The notes under the pieces were generated by a model that did not search any database, had not been told where the DNA came from, and saw nothing but the letters and a program-made list of their open reading frames with translations. The position numbers and the translations under genes are program-made. A stretch of DNA of 64,000 nucleotides from Triangularia verruculosa (Eukaryota; Ascomycota; Sordariomycetes; Sordariales; Podosporaceae): the NCBI GenBank assembly GCA_033296885.1, contig MU863915.1, positions 124,001-188,000 of the forward strand. The letters are read 5' to 3'. Numbering within the stretch: the stretch's first letter is position 1; every line of letters starts with the position of its first letter. Shown piece after piece: positions 1-10,830 of the stretch.

Positions 1-1280
1 CCTTTGCTGTGGTATACAACTGCAGTGCGGCACAAAAGAAGAGCATCGGCGAGTTTCTTGAACAATCATTGGAGCTCGGATCCCATCAACTTCTGATGCC
101 ATGCCTTTTCGCGGAACTTCAACTGAAGCGAATCCGCGATACAACGAAAGAGATGAAGGCACTGTGTAACCGGGTCAATTACCAGCTCATTCCTGACAAA
201 GATACCTCGACAAAGGCACCGGTGCCAACGTTACCCACATTCAGTTTCGCGGCGAATGAGGCCATTCGCAAGACCACTGTAAAGCTCGAAGTGGCGCTAG
301 AGCAAGTCAGGGCAGCTAAAGGCCAGCTGCAAAAGATAGTCCGTCACGCCGAGCATTGCAAGGACACGGAGAGAGACGAGGGCAAGAAGGAAGGCGCCAG
401 GAGATTTGAGCTCCGGTTGGAAGAGATTGACCTTGAGTTCCAGGAGTCCATAACAATTCTGGAATGTTGCTCAGCACTTTTGGGCAAAACAGCGGAGCTG
501 GTAAGCTACTTCTCGTACCAACTCTAGTACCAAATTGCTGGCTTTCGGGAGGAACAGAATTTGACGTAGCTTAATGCAGTACCGGGCAGAGAACGCCAGG
601 AAGGAAACGCGCCATGCCCTCGAACAAGCAGAGATGAGCAAGTTCATGGCGTTCATTGCTATGGCGTATTTGCCTCTGACAGCAGTATCGGTAAGTCAGA
701 ATTCCGAAACTGACATGTTTCCACGTCTGTCCGCTTTGCTAATCTAGGTACCTATGCACAGACAATATTCGCTACACCTGTCTTCAAGTTCGAGAACAAC
801 TGGATCGACTACAAGGGTCAGCGCCCGGCGGAAAGTAATTCATCCGCAGAAAGTGGCGTTTCAACAGCCGACCCCAAGATGGACGTGCTTTCGGTCTACT
901 TTTGGATTTACCTTGGGCTTGGTATCATATTCACCGCGATTACGTTCGGGTTCTACAAATATAAGTCAGATGAATTGAAAAGACAGGACCGTGAAGACAT
1001 GCAGAACGAAAAGTCAACAAACCCGGCACCACCGCAAGCAACAACTACGTTTCGACGAGGCAGCACCGGCCGCACATCTGCCGCCTCCATTCAAGCTTTC
1101 GCACCAGCAGACAGCTCTAAGCCGCGGTCTCTGATTGAGCGTTTTGTGCCGCCGAGTTGGCTTTCATCACTGATGGCCAAGAAGCCAAAGAAAGTGGTAC
1201 ATCCAAACCAATACTCGATGGCACCGGTCGTGAGGGCTGGCCCTCTTTCTTCCTCTCAAGTGCCGAATAACGTACCTTAG
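1..1280 (+). CDS. CorA-like two-TM membrane protein, copy 1 (5' end outside window)
   Basis: Exons 3-500 (in frame from base 3), 580-690 and 762-1280; about 375 residues are visible and the N-terminus lies before the window. The visible part matches copies 2-4: a block with VVYNC and LLMPCLFAELQ, a charged helical region, then exon 2 ending in AMAYLPLTAVS and exon 3 starting TIFATPVFKFENNW. The exon 2/3 junction forms membrane segment 1, and SVYFWIYLGLGIIFTAITF forms segment 2. A paired C-terminal two-helix arrangement is typical of the CorA-like superfamily, but the GMN motif of true Mg2+ channels is not seen. The tail after segment 2 is rich in Ser, Pro and Thr. The 111-nt exon 2 has the same length in copies 3 and 4. 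The substrate is unknown and transport itself is inference. Confidence 0.8.
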
Positions 1281-2632
1281 GCACGGTACTCCCTTCAACA
1301 GCAGCATCTCGAGTCTGATTTTAGAGATGACTGGAGGTAGTTGGCAACAGATGGGGCGTTGGGGCTAGAGGTTCTGCGCTGTGCGCACGAAGAAGATGGA
1401 GATTATAGAGGTAGAGGTAGAGACTGTTTTCTGCGCACCTATGTTTCACGTCTTGCCAGGAATATTTCAGTTTAATTTCATTTGGTCGTTTAGGTATTTT
1501 AAGCATGCATCTTGGCTTATAGGCTGTTGCGGAGGGCATTAAAAATATCAACTTGAAGCTCCTATGTCGCTCTTTAGCCATCTCAATGGTGTGTCTTTGT
1601 TGTGATTCTTTGTTTATATTGGTCGATCCCCCTGAGCCCCTGAGCCCCTGGATCTTGAGCTCACCCTCTCATCTGAAGATATGGCCGGAGAAAACGTCCA
1701 AGGCTACCTAATCAAGCATCTATAGTAGATATGACAGCTCTTTCATTGTTTTTAATATCGGCTACACTGGCAGTTATCTCTGCAATTACTGCCACAGGTG
1801 CGGTCGCACGGCAACGTACCTTAGGTATCTTGGTATCTACCTACCGGTACCTAGTCAGACTCATCGCCCCGGGGGCCTCGAGTTAGTTCCTACTGCCAAC
1901 GAGGGGCATGTTTGCTTCGTACGATGGGTACAGACCAAGGGAGCCTTTCCGCTACCATGGGAATGTTTGAATGCAGCGACTACTTCTTGTTGTGTTAAAA
2001 GGTCTCTAGCGCTTGGAGCGCAGATCGTCAACTTGCAGGGATGAATGGGGCCTTGCATGGGGGTTCCTGTGTCACTTCCAGCTTCCAAAGATAGGTAGCG
2101 GGCTGCATAGGTAGGTAGGTAGGTGACAAAAGTTGCAGTCTTGATTACGAGGTGAGAATGTGACAACTGCTTGGTGCCAGGTACAATGTCCCCCTGGTCG
2201 CAATTGGATGGCTGGTTGGGCCATCTGCAAGGTCAAGGCCGCTACGTCTCCGACTGGGTGAGGTAACCCGCCGGCCCCGCCCCTTCTCTGCCCCAATCGC
2301 CTTTTAAAGGTCGGCTACCAGCAGATTAAACAGTGTGAACTCCCGCCTTTTTATCCCAGCATGTGCCACCTGCCACACAAACGTTCATCTGCACCAGTAT
2401 GCATCCTCAGCGTCTCATCCGATCAGTTTGATCCTGCCTCAAACATTTCACGTACTCTCTGCCCGGTTGAGACAACATTCTCACCATGTACGGTCCCTAT
2501 CCTATGTTTTAAGCTTCGCATGCCTCCTCCAGTATTGTGCAAATATATGCGAGCGATAACACTGACACTACCTACCTACCTACTTACAGGTCCCTTCAAA
2601 ACCCCGTCTCAAAACCCAAACTGTTCGAGAAA
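1281..2632. other. Intergenic, no supported gene
   Basis: Open frames here are short, lack splice-consistent partners and match nothing else in the window. The stretch holds one copy of a repeated 3' block (1591-1767), several TAGGTACCTA / GTAGGTAGGT words, and the presumed promoter of the small gene at 2633. Confidence 0.6.
1591..1767 (+). repeat. Duplicated block, copy 1
   Basis: Shares with 3501-3641 the order gtgtctttNtt, gattctttgtttat, a run of GAGCCCCT / GAACCCCT units, gagctcaccgtc, tctgaagat, and cattgtttttaatNtcggctaca. The two copies lie downstream of two unrelated genes (CorA-like copy 1 and the small gene B). Confidence 0.7.
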
Positions 2633-3130
2633 ATGAAAATCCCTGAAGGATGGCACCAAGTTTATGTTTACACAAGACTTAACATCCGTGATATCATCGC
2701 AGAACTCGAACGACTTCGAGGAAAGGACACCTTTTGCCTTGATGTAAGCACCAACTCTGTCCATCTTAGTCAGTTTTCCACTAATAGATGGGTAATTCAG
2801 GAGATCGACGATGAAGAATGGCTTATAGTAACGGCGACACCTCTTACAGATGTCCGAGTTCCCCAACTTGATCGTGATCCCGTTAATTGTCTGTGCTAAT
2901 CTCAACTGACCGGTTTCTCATAGGCTGATCACCAGACTCTCAACGAACGAGCTTTCAGACATCTTGTATCACAGGAGGATCTCGATGACCCAGAGGCACA
3001 TCAACGGCTGTGGGAGAAAGTGCCTCCTTATGAGTTTCTGCCATATCCTAGCGAACCCTCCGGAGCGGGGCAAAAGTCAAGCTCTAACGGGATCTTGGCT
3101 TCTTTGAAGCACTTGTTTTCATGGTCGTAA
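2633..3130 (+). CDS. Small three-exon protein of unknown function, family member B
   Basis: Exons 2633-2743, 2801-2851 and 2924-3130 give 122 residues. Both introns are phase 0. The first (57 nt) has a CACTAATA branch site. The N-terminus MKIPEGWHQVYVY, then GKDTFCLD, the 51-nt exon 2 (EEWLIVTATPLTD) and an exon 3 opening A-D-x-x-x-L align with three other genes in this window (4356-4935, 8592-9245, 32459-33078). No signal peptide or membrane segment is visible; the last residues LASLKHLFSWS are mildly hydrophobic. I do not recognise the family. The start is fixed by alignment with the paralogs; an in-frame upstream ATG exists at 2537 but lies in unconserved sequence. The second intron has a weaker donor (GTCCGA). 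Confidence 0.75.
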
Positions 3131-4355
3131 GGCTGATGTGGCTGGGCAAGAAGATAATGGGCCCCCACCGTCCCATTGCCCTGAAAGGTTTCGCTTCGAA
3201 GGGGTGGACAGATATGGCGAATCGTTGTGTGTGTGTTTTCGTTTTTGGATACAATTCTTCTTCAGCGGTGTCATTTTTCTTGAATTATGAAACGGCCCTT
3301 GACAAGAACTGCAGCAACTTGGAGTGATGTAGCCTGCCGCAACAAGTCACCTCGAATGTAATAAATGGTCAAAAGAAACACACAAGCCAGCGAAAGCCCC
3401 GCTTGCACCACACAGAGAGCTGCTTGCACTTATTGTGACAAAGTGGGCCAAGACGCGGATGTAATGAAGATGTTATGTTTCTCCTTAGTCACCGCAATTG
3501 TGTGTCTTTATTACCTTATGATTCTTTGTTTATTTTAGTGGAGCCCCTTGAGCCCCTGAACCCCTGAACCCCTGAATCCTGAGCTCACCGTCTTCTCTGA
3601 AGATTTGGCAGCTCAGTCATTGTTTTTAATCTCGGCTACAGTAAACTATCATAGCCGCATCTCTATAGGTATCTAAGGTCGGTAGACTACGTGAATGGGT
3701 CCGCAAGTTTGCCTCAACCGATTCTGTCCAAGATGATAAGGCATATATGTACCGCCCCGTTTTTTTAGAGAAAGGTTTTGGGCAATGGCACACCTGAAAC
3801 TGGGTAAATGCCGGTGTTGGAATGGGGCATAGCCCGATGACGATGCCCTCTGTGTATAGGCCCTTTTGTGTGACAGTTTCCCGGGATGGTAAAGGTTGAG
3901 AGCTTCGAATGTTCAAGTGTAACAAGAGTGTAAAACGTACTCAGTTTCATTTACTTTGTTAACCCCATCAGCAGCAGTCTGGCATTTTCATCCCTCCTCC
4001 ATTTGGCAGTTCTTCGGAAAGTGTATCGGTGATGACAAGTATGCCCTGATGGCCCTCGCTCCAAACCTTACTTCAGGTAATTAACGAAAGCTATGGGTGT
4101 AAATTGATAATGCCTAGTTCATATAACTCCATTGCGGCCTAAAGCGTATGCATCATAGTGAAGAAAGTTTGAAGCCAAATCCGTACAGACCGCGCCAACA
4201 CGCCTATCCAATGCACAATCTTACCCCCGCCCCGGTCATCCGTCAGCTAATATCAGCAACAATAATCATCCTCGACTGATGCCTCTGCTGAATACAAAGA
4301 CTTCAACTATCTTCCCCTCGATACCAATTTTTAACGTATGGTGCAATCGATTATC
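3131..4355. other. Intergenic, no supported gene
   Basis: No open frame with family or splice support. It contains the second copy of the repeated 3' block at 3501-3641. The small genes on either side (B on +, C on -) converge here with their 3' ends. Confidence 0.6.
3501..3641 (+). repeat. Duplicated block, copy 2
   Basis: Partner of 1591-1767, with the same order of short shared segments, including tandem GAACCCCT units and the cattgtttttaat end. Diverged by point changes and small indels. Confidence 0.7.
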
Positions 4356-4935
4356 TTATCGGAAGGTGGGATCCCCTGCAGCTGTGGTTGATGTCGGTCT
4401 GTCATGTGATCTTGCAGCAGTCTTCGGTTGAAGTATTGACATGACATGTAGAAGCTTCGTAACGGCAGATTTCCATGTCGTCGCTGGTTTCAGACTTGTC
4501 TCCGAGTTCGAAGGTGAGGGTGACGGAGAGATGGTACGTCTGAAGGTGGACCTTCGTCCGAACGTCGACCGTATAGGTTGTTCGTCTCTGCTTCGAGTGT
4601 CCAGACGCTTCACGGATTGTTGTCGGATGTGTTCGAGATCGTCCTACGATCACATTCTTGTTAGTAAATAGTAGCGGAAGAAAGAGATGTGGATAAAGAG
4701 GTGATGCGTACGTTGGTTAGCGGTTGATCCGTCGCGATGATCCAGCGATTGCTGCCTTTCATCTGAAGTTCTCACCGTCAGTGTCATGTATCTTACACGC
4801 GGAAGATAACAGAGCACACACCGTCAGCTTATAGTTATTCTTCCCAATCATCTGGTTTAATGTGGTTATCAGTTGGCCGGTATCTCCATATTGTATCTGG
4901 AGATAGGCTTGATGCGACCGTCTACGGGCATCCAT
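4356..4935 (-). CDS. Small three-exon protein of unknown function, family member C
   Basis: Minus-strand exons 4822-4935, 4712-4762 and 4356-4643 give 150 residues; introns are 59 and 68 nt, both phase 0. Exon 1 reads MDARRRSHQAYLQ then GDTGQLITTL and GKNNYKLT. Exon 2 is exactly 51 nt (SNRWIIATDQPLTN), and exon 3 opens DDLEHIRQQSVKRLDTRSRD. The same exon sizes and phases occur in member D (114 and 51 nt), which proves the model better than any single open frame. The normal GWHQ core is SHQ here. The tail is Ser/Pro/Arg-rich with a short hydrophobic stretch (VTKLLHVMSIL). The gene points away from CorA-like copy 2, as D points away from copy 3. Function unknown. Confidence 0.75.
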
Positions 4936-6265
4936 TGTACTGGGAGCCGCAGCGCGGAGCGGAGGACAGAACGGCCTAAAGTAATAGGCAATCAAATAAA
5001 CAGTCAGTCAAAACAATTGGAACGAGTACAGAATTACTGCGCTGATATCCAGGAACGCAACTGTCAAAGGTGCTCGCTGGTCGCGGTAAATATTGGAAGA
5101 GAAGAGCGCACATGGGAGTGGAGTCCTCCGAAAATGAAGAGCGAGTTCAGGAGGACCGGATGGCAGTGCGGATGACGCGGGGCGAAACTGACGCTGAACA
5201 CTGAGACATTCAACACGTGTGTGGCTTGGAATTCTTGCTTGGGTGTGTTACACAATACTCAATAATCTGAAATCAGACACTGTGCGCCCGGTGGGAGGGT
5301 GGCAGCCTGCGACCTTTTAAGTAAGATGGCAAAATAGGAGGCGGGGCCGCCGGTATGTGCCAGCCAATCGAACCGACGGGTCCTGCAGAATGACCTGTTC
5401 AACCTGGTGTTCCCGCTGACGTTGTCATTTTATGCCCAACACGATGTGTCATTGTGCTTGGTAGGTACCTTGGAAGATTCGATCCCCAGTATCGATAAAA
5501 CTCTTTTTACAATGCATACAGAAGGCAAGGTGCAGTGTCAACATCATTCACTTGTTGAGAGTCCATTCGATTCTCGAGAATTCCAGGTTCCATGGTCTGC
5601 TGCCATTCCCTCCAGCTGATATCTGAATCACTGCTGTTATGTTCAATAGGATATGTTGTGGCCTGATATATCACAAAGACTGCATTGAGAGGCTTGGAAG
5701 ACACGAGAGCATTCGACTTGTGGCCTGCTGCGAGCCAGTGGCCGGTTGTGTTCCCTCCCACGAGCACCTTAAAGACAGCCTTCTTTCAGACAGCATTCCC
5801 GCTCACAACAGGACCAGGCTGCTGCGACCCCACGAATGGGTTGCTGTACTCAAAACCAGGGGGCGGCATAGGTATGCCTCAGTGTTACTGCCGGTTCCCA
5901 GAATGATCGCCTGCAGGCACTAGAAACGCCCTCCCCAATGTGTTCCCTGCGCTCTATTGGCGGGTCCCAGAGGTGGTTAACGTCAAGTTCGTGCAGGTGG
6001 GAAACCTCCGGCCGCGGGGAACCCGCTCGCAGGTTTGAAAGGTCGAGAACGTGAGCCTTGCAGCGGGGGCTGAATGCTGGGGACGCAACACACACCATGA
6101 TGGTCCATGGTGGCTGCCGCTGCCGATAAAAGGACCCGATGAACCCGAAGACAATCTCCTCGCGGCTTCTCAAATCAATACATCTTCGTTTTCGTCTCAA
6201 TTCCCTCAAAGTACCTACCTTACCTACTGACTGCGACAAAGACGCGTCCGGAGGCTCTTTCGGCC
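4936..6265. promoter_or_regulatory. Divergent intergenic region between small gene C and CorA-like copy 2
   Basis: About 1.3 kb with no supported gene. At 5195-5320 it has the ordered words AACACTGAGACA, AACACGTGTGTGGCT, GGTG(T/G)GTTACACAA, CACTGT and GGTGGGAG, also present in order at 33296-33415 upstream of small gene D. A CCAAT box lies near 5365. Shared promoter function is inferred. Confidence 0.55.
5214..5219. promoter_or_regulatory. Conserved E-box CACGTG
   Basis: CACGTG sits inside AACACGTGTGTGGCT, which recurs identically at 33312-33326 in the equivalent position of the other module. CACGTG is the classical site of bHLH factors. Binding is not shown. Confidence 0.45.
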
Positions 6266-8398
6266 ATGGACTGGCCCAATGTTTATGAACCCTACGTTAC
6301 GGCTGATAACTGGGTTTACGATCAGCCAACGTCAAAGCCATCTGACCGGAGCTTTGCACTTCATACAGAGAGCAACAACAATACCTATCGCGTCAAGGAA
6401 CCGGTGCCCTTGTCAAATGATGCCGAATGGAACAATGTCGCTTGGCTGAAGGTTCGTGTTCCTTAGCTCCAAAAGTCAAGATTTACAGGCGCTAGATCCC
6501 TGATGCTGTTTCAAGAGTCCATGTTTCCAGCAGGATCTCCTAAAGGGTCCTATCGACAAGCAACCCGACATCTCCGGTTTTCACATTCTGTAAGCCATTT
6601 CTCAGAAGCTCAGAAGGCACCTACTGATTGTTTCAGATTTCCAAGCCGTGTCAGACCCTTTGGCGAAGATGATGTGGAGGAGGATGATGGGCAAACATTC
6701 CCAAGGGAGCATTGGTATCTCCCGTTCTCAGTTACAAACTGGACACGGATCATCAATCGCTTCCATATGAACGGCGTGATCTTGGAGGCAATGAGAGAGG
6801 ACAAGTGCTACACGGGCTTTCTGGAGAAAAGGTTACATGGCAGGCATATTATACGATGGTTCACTGGCGTCACGTGTCCCAAGGAGTACCCTCACAGCGT
6901 GTCCATGTCTGCGGTCTATTTCCCAGAATTTAGACTCTCGCTCGCAGTGATATACAACTGCGATAAAGAGCAAGCAGACTTGGTTACGAAGCTCCTTGAA
7001 ACCTCCCCGGAGGTCAGCTCGCACTCCCTCCTGATGGCCGGAATATTTGTCGAACTTCAACGCCATCGCATCGTTGCATTGATGGACGATGTGATTCAGA
7101 AGCTGGACGAAGTAACGACAATCCTTGGTTCCGAGCTATCTATCTTCGGGTTCGAGGAGAACCAGAAACTGAGAAACGCCCTTGTTGCTACCAAGGGCTG
7201 TGAAGAAGAGGCACGCATCGGAAGAAGCCAGTTGGAAAAGATTATCAAGCATACGGTAGAGCACGAGAGGGCGGATCACAAGGGTGCCAGCATTGAGTAT
7301 ATCCAAACAACCAGGAGGTTCAAGAACAGGCTCAGACAGATTGACGATCAGCTGGAAGGGATCGCGTCCCAATGTCGAATCAAGGCGGAGGAGCTGCGAA
7401 CCACATCAGATCTGGTAAGTACCCGATGGAGAAGTTAGTTAAGTGCTCACTTCACTTACTGTTACCTCAGTATTTAGCACAATTAACAAGAAATGAGGCA
7501 CGCGAGGCAGCGTCTTTAGCACTTTCCGCCACCCACCAAGCCGAAATCAGTAAGCACATAGCCGTGATTGCGATGATCTACCTTCCCATAACAGCTGTTT
7601 CCGTGAGTACACCACAAATGACTACGTACCTACCTATCTGCCCTGTTTTGGCATCATGCACTCCGTGAGTGTTGTCCGCTCTCACAAACCCGCCTGCTGA
7701 CCAGTATCCGTTGTCAGACAATATTCGCGACTCCCGTGTTCAAGTTCGAGAACCGCTGGGGTGACGTGTGGTGGAATTTCCGAGGACCACCGAAAGAGGA
7801 TGATAAAGCCGCTGATGATGACATACCTGTCTTGTCCGGGTACTTCTGGATATATATCATTCTCGGGCTCGGATTCACCATTGTGACCCTTCTCTTCTTC
7901 TGGCGCAAGGTCGACAAACTCAATGGGTTTCCTCAACCAAAGAAAGCGAAGTACGGCAAAGATTCAGGAACTTCAACTCCAGGTTATGAATCGGACGTTG
8001 TGACTTCGCCATCAAATACGCCAAAGACAACAGCGCATCAGGCGACTCCTTCAGTCACCAATCACGCCCCATGGATTCAGCGAGCTTTTTTCTGGCGTAA
8101 AAACGGCAGTATAACAACCACAAACCCTGCCCCTGACTCACCTCCTGGCTCAGCAGTCGGGGTAGTGATCCATCACAGAAACGATGGTGGTAGCTCAGGA
8201 AATCCCGTTCTTGCCAGCACCAAGCCCACGATAATGTCTCGCATCCATGAAGGCCTTTCTAGGGCCAGAATGACCGTTCGAAGGAGAAGCCCAGCATCGG
8301 ACAATGACGCTCTTCAACTAGGGCATGTCCCACCAAACGCCAATGTCCCTGCTTCAAATCAGCCCAGTACCAATCCCCCGCCGGGCTCCATGGTTTGA
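6266..8398 (+). CDS. CorA-like two-TM membrane protein, copy 2
   Basis: Exons 6266-6451, 6516-6589, 6637-7414, 7471-7602 and 7718-8398 give about 616 residues. The N-terminus MDWPNVYEPYV, followed by YDQPTS, matches copy 3, and exon 2 (74 nt, ending SGFHI) has the same length and end as exon 3 of copy 4. Conserved blocks in order: REHWYLPFSVTNW, RWFTGV, VYFPEFRLSLAVIYNC, SSHSLLMAGIFVELQ, a long charged helical stretch, EELRTTSDL, then EISKHIAVIAMIYLPITAVS with TIFATPVFKFENRW as membrane segment 1 and GYFWIYIILGLGFTIVTLLF as segment 2. A Pro/Ser/Thr/Asn-rich tail of about 160 residues follows. This is probably a membrane protein of the fungal CorA-like group; the transported ion, if any, is unknown. 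It is the most intact full-length copy here. Confidence 0.82.
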
Positions 8399-8591
8399 AC
8401 CTGCATATTTCGTTACTGAACTGAGGCAAGGTATCTGATTTTATTGGGTCGAGCATAGAAATGTCTTCACAACGTTTGGCTGTTATTTCCTCATCAAGCT
8501 GCTTCTGTGACTACTGAGGTCAAGTTGTCCCTCCGAACTAGGTAGGTAGAAACTACTTCCCAATACCGAGTTTCTCCCCAACCCTTCTCAA

Positions 8592-9245
8592 CTACTCCCT
8601 CCATCCTCGGCTTCTTTCAATATCCGCCCCGGGCTCTTCCACCGTGACGTTCCACTTTTCGGTTGATTCGAGTTCGTTCCACTCTGCATTTCGGCCGCTG
8701 TATGTCTTGTCTAGTACAAGGTAGGTAGGCGCCGGTGCTGGGCTTAAAGGCGGATCGAGCAAACTATCCATGCTTCCTCCGTCAGATCCAACTAATGTTA
8801 CCGCCTCTGCCTCATCATCGTGGTTGCCCGGGGCCGAACTCGCTTTTTGAGCCGCTATTCGCTTCCGCCTTGTACCAGGAAGCTCTCTGCCCCCAAGTTG
8901 AATCGTCACGAGATCTTCCTATGAAATAGGTATGCTGCGTTAGAATCTTCCATGGCAGTGCAAACAGGGAGATAAAAAGACTGATAAGCATTCCAGCAAG
9001 CGCACCTTCGTCAACAGTTTCTCTGTTAAGATGAAATACCGCTGAGCTGATGGTCTACAAGCTGTCTAGTTTCCAGGTTTATGGCCATTAGTTGTCGATG
9101 GTCAGGTTGGTGCAACGCAAATTGGAGGCTGCCGTGGTTCTATGTCCCACTTGCCCTTCCCACACAACTCATCTAGCACTTCGAACAGTACATTTTCGTT
9201 GCAACCCGGAATCTGGCAATAGGAAACGTGCCAACCTGGCGGCAT
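8592..9245 (-). CDS. Small protein of unknown function, family member E (exon 1-2 junction uncertain)
   Basis: Recognised as a fourth family member from MPPGWHVSY, GKGKWDIE, then RYFILTEKLLTK directly before a GTGCGC donor at 9005, and an exon 3 (8592-8918, 108 residues) opening EDLVTIQLGG. Exon 2 ends at 9006 exactly where members B-D end theirs. The donor after exon 1 is not where the paralogs have it. A weak GTTGCA donor about 24 nt further on, with an acceptor before 9041, keeps frame; so does a donor inside GKGKW with an acceptor before 9054. Either choice departs from the 51-nt exon 2, so the gene may be decaying. An upstream in-frame ATG at 9314 would add 23 residues. It converges with CorA-like copy 2. 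The tail is acidic and lacks membrane segments. Confidence 0.55.
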
Positions 9246-9929
9246 GCCAGGGCGATATGGCCGGTCACCCAGCTCCTCCTCGGTCTGTCGTATGCCGAAC
9301 TTGAAATCTAACATGCTTCGTGTGTCAAGGTCACGTAGGTAGTCAAGTCGAGTTCACAGCGGAAGTTATGGTGTTGCAAGTTGCGAAATTGACGACAGGT
9401 CCAAAAGAATGAGGGCAAGGAAACGCCAGTAAGCCAAATCAGTACCTAGACTGCATTTCAAAGCAGCAAACAGCCATACGGCCGAATCATCCTCATGACT
9501 TTGGCAGCATGTGATAGCAATAATTCCAATTGGCACTGTGCTCGACGCTGGGATGACTTGGAGCACATGTGGCCGAGTCAATGCCAGGCCATTCCGCTCA
9601 TCAGACAGGTCGAGCAGCAGATAGGTACCTTTGTACATAGCATAACATTATGCACTTCTCGCGTTATATCTGCGTATATATGCATTTGGTCTTTAAAGCT
9701 TCCCTCTTCTTTTCTGCCTTACTTGTAAGGCTGAAAGAAGAGAAGTTAGAAGACTTTCTATTTTAAGTATAATAGTAAGGTAAGAAAGTGGGGAAAGTAG
9801 GGTAGAAAAAAGCAGACGAAAACTCTCTCGCTTAATATATCATAATAGGTTTATTTTAGCTCGGTACGGCTCCTAATTACTAATTAGCTAGTAGGAGGTT
9901 TTATTAAAGACTTATTTTCTATTAGCCTA
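9246..9929. other. Transition from gene space to repeat block
   Basis: No supported gene. Base composition becomes AT-rich after about 9720. A small perfect palindrome GCCTTAC-TT-GTAAGGC lies near 9716-9732. Confidence 0.5.
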
Positions 9930-10120
9930 GGGTGCCCGCATAGGCCACCTGCCCTAGTAACTATATACCGAACTATATACCGAGCTATATACCCCATATA
10001 AGCTACATACTCCGTATAGGCTACATGCCCCGCATAGGTTACATACTCTGCATAGGCCATATGCCCGCATAGGCCATATGCCCGCATAGGCTATATACCC
10101 CGCATTAGTAATATACCCGG
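9930..10120. repeat. Imperfect minisatellite
   Basis: About nine degenerate copies of an 18-20 nt unit of the type CCCGCATAGGCTACATAC follow one another (variants GCATAGGCCATATGC, CGAACTATATAC). The apparent protein on the minus strand here is Tyr/Gly/Val low-complexity sequence produced by the repeat. Confidence 0.75.
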
Positions 10121-10229
10121 TACCGGCATTGCGCTAAGTATCCGGCGCGTGTAGTGCGTAAAGGGTGGCGAGTAGTCGCTTTTGTGTAGCGAGCGTAGTG
10201 ATGTAAGTAAAGGCGCGCGAGCTAAGTTG

Positions 10230-10232
<3 letters not shown>

Positions 10233-10316
<84 letters not shown>
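10233..10316. repeat. (AG)n microsatellite, 42 perfect units
   Basis: 84 bp of uninterrupted AG. It lies between a CG-containing stretch and a GGTTCGATTCC box. Confidence 0.97.
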
Positions 10317-10321
<5 letters not shown>

Positions 10322-10323
10322 AG

Positions 10324-10334
10324 GGTTCGATTCC
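10324..10334 (+). other. Perfect Pol III B-box-like sequence
   Basis: GGTTCGATTCC fits the tRNA/SINE B-box consensus GGTTCGANNCC. No complete tRNA cloverleaf can be folded around it, because the (AG)42 tract sits where an anticodon arm would be. It may be a tRNA-derived SINE remnant. Confidence 0.4.
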
Positions 10335-10500
10335 CGGTAAGAGAGAAGGAGAGAGAGCTTTTGGAAGCTTTGAGGACTTTACTTCAGAGCGACGCGGAGT
10401 GACTAGTATATAATGCACTCCGTTGATTTACCTATATAAAATCACAGGGGTTCGATATTGCGGCCGGACTATTAAAGGTGGCCAAAATAACTAGGAGCAA

Positions 10501-10830
10501 TGTCACACGGCCAACAACCAACTAGCCACATCACGGCCTAATAACTACCAACCTGTACGTTGTGAGCTAACCATTGGAAGTAAAGTAGTTAATTAGAGGT
10601 ATAGCGGGTATTAAAGGAATCCTACTGGCCTAGTGGTATATTAAAGGACTTAGCAGTAGTTTAAGGTAAGGAGGGTACGGACTACTTAACGGAAGATAAA
10701 TACGCGTTTAGGATTACTATACTATTTTAAATCTTTTTTTTCTTTTTTTTATTATAAGCTTCGAGATTATTAAAGATTATTACTATAATTAAACTACTAT
10801 TCTAAACCCTATATTATAGCCTTTATTATA
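10501..10830. repeat. Left LTR of element 1
   Basis: 330 bp, matching 31552-31881 along its whole length. The outer half keeps C and G; the inner half is RIP-mutated. Confidence 0.88.

Noticed and set aside
2072..2296. Possible fifth small-family member (TWHQA on the minus strand)
   Set aside because: Only the WHQA residues match; the GK strand, exon 2 pattern and exon 3 opening are missing.
9884..10087. 67-codon Tyr/Gly/Val-rich frame
   Set aside because: It arises from the tandem repeat and has no start context or homolog in the window.
10230..10418. Minus-strand frame of Leu-Ser repeats
   Set aside because: It is a translation of the (AG)42 microsatellite.
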